Positions 54,419-60,554 of a stretch of DNA of 64,000 bases are shown here, piece by piece. This DNA is from DATKWD01 sp963704815 (GTDB lineage: Bacteria > Actinomycetota > Acidimicrobiia > Acidimicrobiales > Salinilacustritrichaceae): NCBI GenBank assembly GCA_963704815.1, contig CAVPHU010000010.1, forward strand, positions 434,001 through 498,000. The letters run 5' to 3'. The number at the start of each line of letters is the position of its first letter. Positions within the stretch are counted from its first letter, which is position 1. The translations under genes and the position numbers were made by a program. The notes under the pieces are model-generated. The model saw nothing but the letters and a program-made list of their open reading frames with translations. It had not been told where the DNA came from and made no database searches.

Positions 54419-54436
54419 GCGGACTTTCGGCCCTTG
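54419..54436. promoter_or_regulatory. DosR-like dormancy box between heliorhodopsin and the CBS-Usp operon
   Basis: The sequence GCGGACTTTCGGCCCTTG matches 11 of 12 specified positions of GGGACTTTNGNCCC; the first G is C. It lies 46 bases upstream of the CBS start and about 90 bases upstream of the heliorhodopsin start. No regulator gene is in the window. Confidence 0.55.
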
Positions 54437-54482
54437 CGGCTCGCCCGTGCGCGGTCGAAGGTGGAGGAGAAGAGGAGGATCC

Positions 54483-54851
54483 ATGCAGGTCATCGAGGCA
54501 GTGACACGAAGCGGCGTTTCGATCAGTCCGGCGGCCACACTCGTGGATGCCGCGAATCTGATGGAGCAACGCGGGGTCGGCGCACTCGTCGTCGTCGCCG
54601 AAGGCGTTCCGGTCGGGTTCGTTACCGATCGCGACCTGGTGCGTCGGGCAACGGCTCACCGGCTCGCGCCGAGCGCACGGGTCGATGCGGTCATGACGGC
54701 GCCGGTCGTCACCATCGACGCCTCGACGGACCTCCGGGCCGCAACCGAGGCGTTGGACGCCCACGCCATCCGGCATCTGGTCGTCACCCGCGGCGACACC
54801 TTCGTGGGTGTCGTGAACGTCCAGGACGTCCAGCCCATGCAGGTCGGCTGA
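54483..54851 (+). CDS. CBS-pair protein (Hrp1-like)
   Basis: A 122-residue protein consisting only of two CBS domains (about 1-60 and 65-122). The first has the GVPVGFVTDRDLVRR turn, the second ALDAHAIRHLVV. Stand-alone CBS pairs bind adenine nucleotides. Size and layout match M. tuberculosis Hrp1 (Rv2626c), a DosR-regulated protein. AGGAGG precedes ATG 54483. A Usp gene follows 2 bases after its stop. Confidence 0.87.
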   Translation: MQVIEAVTRSGVSISPAATLVDAANLMEQRGVGALVVVAEGVPVGFVTDRDLVRRATAHRLAPSARVDAVMTAPVVTIDASTDLRAATEALDAHAIRHLVVTRGDTFVGVVNVQDVQPMQVG

Positions 54852-54853
54852 CG

Positions 54854-55303
54854 ATGGTCGGCAGCGCACGAGTCGTGGTCGGGGTCGACGGTTCGCCGAA
54901 CTCGGTGGCGGCCCTTCGATTCGCGGTCCGCGAGGCCCGGCTGCGGCAGGCCACTCTCGAGGTGGTGATGGCGTGGTCGCTGCCGTTCACCGGGTCCGGC
55001 ACCTGGGATCTGGCGCAGCTCCCGGATCCCGAGCCGATCGAGGCCAGCCATCGCGAGCAGCTCCAGGCGATGATCGAGGAGGCCGACACCGAGGGACTCG
55101 AGGTTCGGCCCCTCCTGGTCCGCGACGACGCGGCCTCCTGCCTCACCGATGTCGCCGACGGCGCCGAACTCCTGGTGGTCGGACGACGGGGCCACGGCGG
55201 CTTCGTCGGATTGCTGCTGGGGTCGGTGAGCCAGAAGCTCGCCGCGCACGCTCCCTGCCCGGTGGCGTTCGTGCCCGCCGACGAGTCGTCGTCCGGGACC
55301 TGA
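54854..55303 (+). CDS. Universal stress protein, single domain
   Basis: A 149-residue Usp with the opening VVVGVDGSPNSVAALRFAVREA and the ATP-binding GRRGHGGFVGLLLGSVSQ. The ATP-binding pattern G-2x-G-9x-G-S is intact. It is translationally linked to the CBS-pair gene (2-base gap), a pairing also seen in mycobacterial dormancy genes. ATP-dependent growth control or signalling is inferred from the family. It is convergent with the second WS/DGAT. Confidence 0.9.
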   Translation: MVGSARVVVGVDGSPNSVAALRFAVREARLRQATLEVVMAWSLPFTGSGTWDLAQLPDPEPIEASHREQLQAMIEEADTEGLEVRPLLVRDDAASCLTDVADGAELLVVGRRGHGGFVGLLLGSVSQKLAAHAPCPVAFVPADESSSGT

Positions 55304-55307
55304 GCGT

Positions 55308-56732
55308 TCAGGCCGACGCGGCCTCGGGCAACGGCGGGCAGCCGAGGTCGTCGAAGCCCTGCTCCACCGCCGCGACCAGCACGTCGAAGTCGTCGAAGGC
55401 GTCGGGATCGCCGTACAACCCGAGTACGAGCCGCCCTTCGTAGGACAGCACACCGATCGAGATGGTCAGATTGCCGGCCAGCGGCACGATCGGGATGGCA
55501 TCGAGCATCTTGGCCCCGATCGCGTAGAGGGGGACGTCGGGTCCGGGAACGTTGGTGATCACCAGGTTGATGAGCGGCTGCCGATGGACGGCTCTGCTGA
55601 TGACCGCAGCCAGGTTCGGAGGAATGAGGTCGGCGCCCTTGAGCAGCTGATCTGATGCGGCCGCCGTCCCGCTCGCCTTCGCCTCCTTCATCGTGGCGGC
55701 CACCGTCTCGATCCGTTCGACGGGGTCGGAGATGCCGATCGGGAGGTCGACCACCAGGCTCGCGACGCGGTTCCCGAGGTCTCCCTCGGCCTCGTGGAGC
55801 GAGACGGGCACCAGCGCGCGAAGTGGCTCGACCGACGGTTCGACGGTCTCGCCGCGGGCGAGGAGCACCGCTCGAAGCCCCTGGGTCACCGCCGCCAGGA
55901 CCATGTCGTTGATGGTTGCCCCGTGTTCGTGCGCCCGGGCTCGCACGACTTCGAGATCGCGCCGCACCGGTTCGAGGCGCCGGCGGTGGCCCACTTCGCG
56001 GTTGAGCGAGCTCTTCGGCGCCGTGGCGAACGTGCGGGTGATGGTCTTCAGGTCGAGCGCGCCCGAGCCCGAGCTCAGGTCGCTCACGGCGCCTGCGGCC
56101 CAGCGGAAGGGGAGGGCGATCCGGTTGGCCAGGCCCTTGACCAATCGCTCAGCCGGTCCGTCCCAGGCATGGGGATACCACGCGGGGGCATCGTGGTCCT
56201 CGGTGTCACGCTCGAGGTCGAGGAGCACGGTCGCCACCTCGACCCCCGAGACGCCGTCGACGATGGCGTGGTGGATCTTCTCGACCAGGGCCACTCGTCC
56301 ATCGGCCATGCCGTCGACGAAGATCATCTCCCAGAGGGGCCGGTCACGATCGAGACGCTCCATGTGCAGCGACGCGGCGAGTTCGAGGACTGAGCTCTCA
56401 TCGCCGGGGGCACCGACCTCGACCAGCTTCACGTGATGAACGATGTCGAAGTAGCGATCGTCGGCCAGCACGGGGTGGGCGATCCCGAGGGGCGTGGGTA
56501 GCACGACCTGTCGCAGTCGGGGGACCAGGTGGAGTCGCGACTCGATGCGCGATCGCACTGCAGCGAGCCGGAACCGTCCGTCGTCGTCCCGAAAGGGGTC
56601 GCCCTCGAAGAACGCCACCGACCCGACGTGGGCCGGCGTGCCGTCGGTCTCGTAGTGGAGAAACGCAGCATCGAGTGCCGAGAGCCGGGTGGTGGCTTCC
56701 ACCTCCCGAGGTCGGGATGCATTCGCTGCCAT
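55308..56732 (-). CDS. WS/DGAT acyltransferase (copy 2, Tgs1-like)
   Basis: A 474-residue wax ester synthase/diacylglycerol acyltransferase. HHAIVDG at residues 154-160 is the catalytic motif; NVPGPD near 410 is the C-terminal family motif. ATG 56732 has GAGGAGG upstream; a longer frame reaching back past it is a shadow of the divergent CBS gene. The placement among stress genes with a DosR-like box upstream recalls M. tuberculosis tgs1, which makes storage triacylglycerol on entry to dormancy. Confidence 0.92.
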   Translation of the reverse strand: MAANASRPREVEATTRLSALDAAFLHYETDGTPAHVGSVAFFEGDPFRDDDGRFRLAAVRSRIESRLHLVPRLRQVVLPTPLGIAHPVLADDRYFDIVHHVKLVEVGAPGDESSVLELAASLHMERLDRDRPLWEMIFVDGMADGRVALVEKIHHAIVDGVSGVEVATVLLDLERDTEDHDAPAWYPHAWDGPAERLVKGLANRIALPFRWAAGAVSDLSSGSGALDLKTITRTFATAPKSSLNREVGHRRRLEPVRRDLEVVRARAHEHGATINDMVLAAVTQGLRAVLLARGETVEPSVEPLRALVPVSLHEAEGDLGNRVASLVVDLPIGISDPVERIETVAATMKEAKASGTAAASDQLLKGADLIPPNLAAVISRAVHRQPLINLVITNVPGPDVPLYAIGAKMLDAIPIVPLAGNLTISIGVLSYEGRLVLGLYGDPDAFDDFDVLVAAVEQGFDDLGCPPLPEAASA

Positions 56733-56778
56733 GGGGCCTCCTCGCCCTTCACCCTGCCTCGGGTCGAGTGCGTTGACT

Positions 56779-56794
56779 AGGGACGTTCGGCCCT
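56779..56794. promoter_or_regulatory. DosR-like dormancy box between WS/DGAT and CBS genes
   Basis: AGGGACGTTCGGCCCT matches 11 of 12 specified bases of GGGACTTTNGNCCC; its outer AGGG and CCCT arms are a perfect inverted repeat. It lies 34 bases upstream of the CBS ATG and 46 bases upstream of the WS/DGAT ATG. Confidence 0.6.
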
Positions 56795-56828
56795 GCTGCG
56801 GCGCGGGCGACGGCGGCACGATGAGTCC

Positions 56829-57227
56829 ATGAGCACCGCAGATGAGATGACGATCGGAATGCTGACCGGCGACGAGGTGATCGCTGTGGGGGGAGACGCG
56901 TCCTTGGCTGAGGTCGCCAAGACCCTGACCGACGCCGGCGTCGGCGCGGTCATCGTCGGAACCCCGGACCAAGCGCTGTCGATCGTGTCCGAGCGCGACA
57001 TCGTGCGCGCCGTGGCCGAGGGAGTCGACCTCGATGCAACGACAGCCGAGTCGGTCAGCAGTCAGACGCTCGTCTGGGCTGACGTCGACTCCCCGGTGAT
57101 CGAGGTCGCCGGGCAGATGATGCTCGAGTGGGTTCGCCACGTCCTGATCGAGGACGCGGGCCGGCTGGTCGGGGTGGTCTCTTCGCGAGATCTTCTCGGG
57201 GTCTACGCCTCCCAGATCCGCGACTGA
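56829..57227 (+). CDS. CBS-pair protein (second copy)
   Basis: A 132-residue protein with two CBS domains (about 10-65 and 75-130): DAGVGAVIVG then LSIVSERDIVRAVAEG, and RHVLIEDAGRLVGVVSSRDLL. It is a distant paralogue of the 54.5 kb copy. It is followed 4 bases later by a phosphoribosyltransferase and is divergent from the WS/DGAT across the DosR-like box. Confidence 0.87.
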   Translation: MSTADEMTIGMLTGDEVIAVGGDASLAEVAKTLTDAGVGAVIVGTPDQALSIVSERDIVRAVAEGVDLDATTAESVSSQTLVWADVDSPVIEVAGQMMLEWVRHVLIEDAGRLVGVVSSRDLLGVYASQIRD

Positions 57228-57231
57228 GTTC

Positions 57232-57921
57232 GTGGCGGCCGCGTTGTTCGCCAACCGAACCGAGGCCGGCTACCAGCTGGGGGAGCAGCTGGCGCTCTCC
57301 GGGATCGACGAGCCGGTCGTGGTGGGGCTTCCTCGCGGCGGGGTTCCGGTCGCGGCCGCCGTTGCCCGGGTCCTCGATGCACCACTCGATGTGATCATGG
57401 TGCGCAAGCTCGGTGTGCCCGCCCAGCCCGAGGTGGCGATGGGGGCGATCGGCGAAGGTGGGGTGCGGGTCCTCGACGAGGTCACGATCCGCCGCGCGGG
57501 CGTGAGCCAGGCCGCACAAGCCAGGGTCGAGGCGGCCGAGCGCCAGGAACTCGAGCGTCGCCTCGATCGCTACGCCATCGGGCGGCGCCGAACCGACCTC
57601 GAAGGACGCAGGGTGATCGTGGTCGACGACGGCATCGCCACCGGCTCGACGGCACGGGCTGCGTGTCAGGTGGTTCGAGCCCAGGGGGCCGCACGGGTGG
57701 TGCTGGCGGTGCCGGTGGCACCGGTCGGTTGGTCGGCCCGGCTGGGCGACGCTGCCGACGACTTCGTGTGTGTCGAAACGCCCGAGCCGTTCCTGGCGGT
57801 CGGTCGCTTCTACACCGAGTTCGACCAGACGACCGACGATGAGGTCGTCCGCTGTCTGCGCACGGCTGCGATGCGCACGAGCCGGGCCGAGAACGCCCGG
57901 TCCTCGTCGGGCGGCTGCTAG
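57232..57921 (+). CDS. Phosphoribosyltransferase-fold protein
   Basis: A 229-residue type I PRTase. The PRPP motif is VIVVDDGIATGSTARAA (about 126-142). The preceding LPRGGVPVAAAVA loop and VRKLGVPAQPEVAMGAIGEGG are typical of the stand-alone family found with erythromycin esterase or dienelactone hydrolase domains. The substrate base is unknown. A PRTase domain of this type is also part of the DosR-regulated Rv0571c. It starts at GTG, 4 bases after the CBS stop, and its end overlaps the convergent thioredoxin gene by 4 bases. Confidence 0.85.
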   Translation: MAAALFANRTEAGYQLGEQLALSGIDEPVVVGLPRGGVPVAAAVARVLDAPLDVIMVRKLGVPAQPEVAMGAIGEGGVRVLDEVTIRRAGVSQAAQARVEAAERQELERRLDRYAIGRRRTDLEGRRVIVVDDGIATGSTARAACQVVRAQGAARVVLAVPVAPVGWSARLGDAADDFVCVETPEPFLAVGRFYTEFDQTTDDEVVRCLRTAAMRTSRAENARSSSGGC

Positions 57922-58574
57922 GGCTGCGTCGGGGCGATGGCCTCGACCGCCGCCTCGACCGCTTCAGGGGGTTGTTCACCTGCGATGCGCTGGGAGATGG
58001 TGCCGTCGGCGTTCATGAACACCATGAACGGGAAGCTGCTCAGGCCGTAGGCCGTCGCCGCCGAGTTGTTGGCGTCGTCGTAGAACTCCTCGCCCGTCCA
58101 TCCCTCGCGCTCGAGCCACGCCGACGGCGGGTGGTTCGGCTTGGCCGGGTCGGAGCTGGTCAGGACGGCCACCGTGCGAACGTTGTCGAACGTGCCGGCG
58201 TTCGCGGCGTCGACCAGCCGCGGGAGCTCGGCCTGGCAGTGCGAGCACCAGTGGGCGAGGAAGAACAGCACCGTCGGCTCACCTGGTGACGTGGGGTCGA
58301 TCGAGACCGAACCTTCCGGCCGTTCGCTGCGGATCGTGGGACCCTCCGCACCGACGGCAGGGTCGGCGCCGACGTCGGGCAGCAGCGGGAGCACCGTGCC
58401 CGTCGCCTCGACCGCTCCGAACTCGGGTCCGGAGTTCGCGGCGTCGTCGTCTGCCCCGATGGCGATCACGGCGAAGACAGCGATCAGCAGGCCGACGCCG
58501 ACCACGGCTGCGATCACCCGGAAGTCGGGGCCGTTGGCCTGTCGAGATCGTGAGCGTTGCTGGGTGCGTGACAC
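57918..58574 (-). CDS. Membrane-anchored TlpA-like thioredoxin
   Basis: A 218-residue protein. Basic N-terminus, a transmembrane anchor (about 20-40), a linker and a thioredoxin domain with WCSHC (Cys110, Cys113) and a cis-Pro in SSFPFMVF. The active site faces outside. It begins 4 bases after the dsbB-like stop, so the three genes 59384 to 57918 form an operon. It is the likely partner of the DsbB, although TlpA-type proteins are more often reductants than DsbA-like oxidants; direction is not deducible. Confidence 0.87.
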   Translation of the reverse strand: MSRTQQRSRSRQANGPDFRVIAAVVGVGLLIAVFAVIAIGADDDAANSGPEFGAVEATGTVLPLLPDVGADPAVGAEGPTIRSERPEGSVSIDPTSPGEPTVLFFLAHWCSHCQAELPRLVDAANAGTFDNVRTVAVLTSSDPAKPNHPPSAWLEREGWTGEEFYDDANNSAATAYGLSSFPFMVFMNADGTISQRIAGEQPPEAVEAAVEAIAPTQP

Positions 58575-58578
58575 GGGA

Positions 58579-59115
58579 TCAGTCCTTTGTGGGTCGTCGG
58601 GCGAGGTGGTCGATGGCGGTGAGCACGATGATGAGGACGAAGGTGGCGGCAGCCATGCGGGGGATCGTCCAGAAGCCGAGTCCTTCGACCCATCGGATCG
58701 TGCAGGGGTTCTCGGGGTCGCAGCTCCCGGTGTCGAGGCTCGGGTTGGTCTCGATGATGTTGTGCCACGCGCTCACTGCGAGGCCAATCGCGGCGATGAC
58801 CATGCCGGTGATGCGGCCGGTGGCCGAGTGGCGGAGTGCGGCGAGGCCGAGGACGACGACGAGCGGATACATCGCGATTCGCTGGTACCAGCAGAGCTCG
58901 CACGGCGGGAACCCGGCGTTCTCGCTGAACCAGAGGCTTCCCGTGGTGGCCGCCAGCGCGACGCCGGCGGCGAGCCATGTGCCGGTACCGGCAAGGCTGT
59001 CGAACACCCGGGTCCGGACCGTCGGGCTGATCGAGGCCACGAGGGTGACCACCATGGCCAGCAGGCCGGCCGTGATCAGGATGCCCTCGACGTCGGCGAC
59101 CTCGGCCGGTGTCAC
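58579..59115 (-). CDS. dsbB: DsbB-like disulfide bond formation protein
   Basis: A 178-residue four-helix membrane protein with the two DsbB cysteine pairs. The first is Cys72/Cys75 in the CELCWYQR quinone-linked motif; the second is Cys132/Cys138 in the second external loop, ahead of TIRWVEGLG. It re-oxidises a periplasmic-type thiol oxidant and passes electrons to quinone. Actinobacteria generally use VKOR instead, so a DsbB is noteworthy. GTG 59115 overlaps the upstream stop as GTGA. Confidence 0.87.
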   Translation of the reverse strand: MTPAEVADVEGILITAGLLAMVVTLVASISPTVRTRVFDSLAGTGTWLAAGVALAATTGSLWFSENAGFPPCELCWYQRIAMYPLVVVLGLAALRHSATGRITGMVIAAIGLAVSAWHNIIETNPSLDTGSCDPENPCTIRWVEGLGFWTIPRMAAATFVLIIVLTAIDHLARRPTKD

Positions 59116-59384
59116 TGGGCCGTCCGGGCGGGAAGTCGGCAGGAGTCGGCCCGCCTGACCTGGAGGAGACCGCGCGCGGTCCCGAGCACCCAGATCGTGG
59201 TGACGGCGACGCCGACCGAGAGGGTGTGTTCACGCAACGCCACCCCGGCAGCCGAACTCCCCGCGATGGTGGCCAGCACGGTGAGCGTCACCGGGAGGTG
59301 GCACGGGCAGAACAGGAACGACCAGGTGAGCCACCGACGCCCGCGGCGTTCGAGTTCGTCGGCCTCGGGGGGAGGAGGGGACAT
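59112..59384 (-). CDS. MerE-like small membrane protein (CPCHLP motif)
   Basis: A 90-residue protein. A charged start is followed by a helix carrying CPCHLPV (Cys26, Cys28), then a second helix and a basic tail. The CPCHLP motif and two-helix layout match MerE, the broad mercury transporter. No mercury genes (merA, merR, merT) are nearby. Its position at the head of a DsbB/thioredoxin operon hints that this family may carry metals or thiols in an oxidative-folding setting here. ATG 59384. Confidence 0.65.
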   Translation of the reverse strand: MSPPPPEADELERRGRRWLTWSFLFCPCHLPVTLTVLATIAGSSAAGVALREHTLSVGVAVTTIWVLGTARGLLQVRRADSCRLPARTAQ

Positions 59385-59470
59385 CTGGGTTCAGCCTGGC
59401 ACGATCGTCGACGTGGGTCACGTCGGGCACCGGCGGCGCTCCCGGAGGGCATCGCCGGTGCCCGATCGGG

Positions 59471-59884
59471 TCACGAGCTGAGGGCAGCCTGACCGGTGCC
59501 GACGCTGATCTTGCGCGGCTTGGCCGTCTCGGCGACCGGAATCGACAGGGTCAGGACCCCATCGGTGTAGTCGGCGTCGATCCGGTCGGTGTCGAGGTTG
59601 TCGCCCAGGAAGAGGGTCCGGCTGAACGAGCCCTGCGCCCGCTCGGCGGCCATGACCTCGTCGTCCTCGCTGGGTTGCCATGCTCGCTCGGCGCTCACAC
59701 TGAGCTGGTTCTTCTCGACGGTGACGTCGATCGAATCGGGGTCGACGCCCGGCAGGTCGAATCGGACCTTGACCGTGTCGCCTCGTCGGTAGGCATCCAT
59801 GGCCATGACCGAGCGGCGGCGGGCGGGGGTCGCCTCGCCGGCCAGACGGTCGAACTCGCGGAACGGATCGAATCGCATCAACAT
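59471..59884 (-). CDS. Small heat-shock protein Hsp20
   Basis: A 137-residue alpha-crystallin protein. The N-terminal MRFDPFREFDRLAG arm, the alpha-crystallin domain with VKVRFDLPGVDPDSIDVTVEKNQLSVSAER and the closing GVLTLSIPVAE strand are all typical. A short C-terminal extension follows. AAGGAGG precedes ATG 59884. A HAIR operator lies upstream (59949-59969), as for HspR-regulated acr2 of M. tuberculosis. Confidence 0.92.
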   Translation of the reverse strand: MLMRFDPFREFDRLAGEATPARRRSVMAMDAYRRGDTVKVRFDLPGVDPDSIDVTVEKNQLSVSAERAWQPSEDDEVMAAERAQGSFSRTLFLGDNLDTDRIDADYTDGVLTLSIPVAETAKPRKISVGTGQAALSS

Positions 59885-59948
59885 GACAGGTGCCTCCTTG
59901 CGGCAGTGGAGTGGTTGTGCACGTACTGTTCTATCTGACAACAGAAAA

Positions 59949-59969
59949 CTTGACAACGTCACACTCAAG
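59949..59969. promoter_or_regulatory. HAIR (HspR) operator upstream of hsp20
   Basis: CTTGACA-N7-ACTCAAG against the consensus CTTGAGT-N7-ACTCAAG: one half is perfect, the other 5 of 7, with spacing exact. On the minus strand a TTGTCA (-35), 17-base spacer and TAGAAC (-10) overlap its promoter-proximal side, so binding would block transcription. Confidence 0.65.
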
Positions 59970-59988
59970 GTAATGCGCACCACACGAC

Positions 59989-60492
59989 TCAGAGGTCGCG
60001 GAAGTAGATGTGGATCGCGGTGGGGCCTGCGATCGCATGGCGGAAGGCCCCTGGGACCGTCCCGACCCGGTCGAACCCCAGCGACTCCCACAGCGCGATC
60101 GACGCGGCGTTCGTCGCCACGACGGCGTTGAACTGCATGCCCACGAATCCGAGCGCCCGTGCGTCCTCGAGGACGTACTCCGCGAACCGCCGCCCGACGC
60201 CCCGGCCCCGAACCGACGCGTCGACCATCCATCCGGCGTTGGCGATGTGATCGCCGAGCCCGATCAGGTTCGGTCGCACGTACGCCGAACCGACGATCGA
60301 ATCGCCCATCTCGGCCACGTAGGTCACCTGCCGGCGATCGGGATCGGACAGCCACAGTGCTCGGGCCGCCGCCTCGCTGATGTCGGGAGGGTAGGGGTAG
60401 GTGTCGCCGGCAGCGACGACGGCGTGGACGATCGGCCAGATGGCTTCCCAGTCCTCGGGCCTGGCTCGACGAAAGGTGAGGTCGTCGCTCAT
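59989..60492 (-). CDS. GNAT-family N-acetyltransferase
   Basis: A 167-residue acetyltransferase. The acetyl-CoA loop R/Q-x-x-G-x-G/A appears as RGRGVG in VDASVRGRGVGRRFAEYVLE, and motif B as NAASIALWESLGF. The length is standard. ATG 60492 follows a minus-strand TACGGT -10 by 7 bases, implying a leaderless start. It is divergent from the amidohydrolase. The substrate is unknown. Confidence 0.88.
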   Translation of the reverse strand: MSDDLTFRRARPEDWEAIWPIVHAVVAAGDTYPYPPDISEAAARALWLSDPDRRQVTYVAEMGDSIVGSAYVRPNLIGLGDHIANAGWMVDASVRGRGVGRRFAEYVLEDARALGFVGMQFNAVVATNAASIALWESLGFDRVGTVPGAFRHAIAGPTAIHIYFRDL

Positions 60493-60499
60493 CCCCGGC

Positions 60500-60505
60500 A
60501 CCGTA
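60500..60505 (-). promoter_or_regulatory. -10 hexamer TACGGT for the GNAT gene
   Basis: Ends 7 bases before ATG 60492. Paired with the plus-strand TACGGT at 60541-60546, it forms a divergent leaderless promoter. Confidence 0.5.
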
Positions 60506-60540
60506 GATCGGGACGTGGCGCAGCGACGCCCGACGATCAC

Positions 60541-60546
60541 TACGGT
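60541..60546 (+). promoter_or_regulatory. -10 hexamer TACGGT for the amidohydrolase
   Basis: Ends 8 bases before ATG 60555; no Shine-Dalgarno sequence lies between. Confidence 0.5.
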
Positions 60547-60554
60547 CGGCGCCC

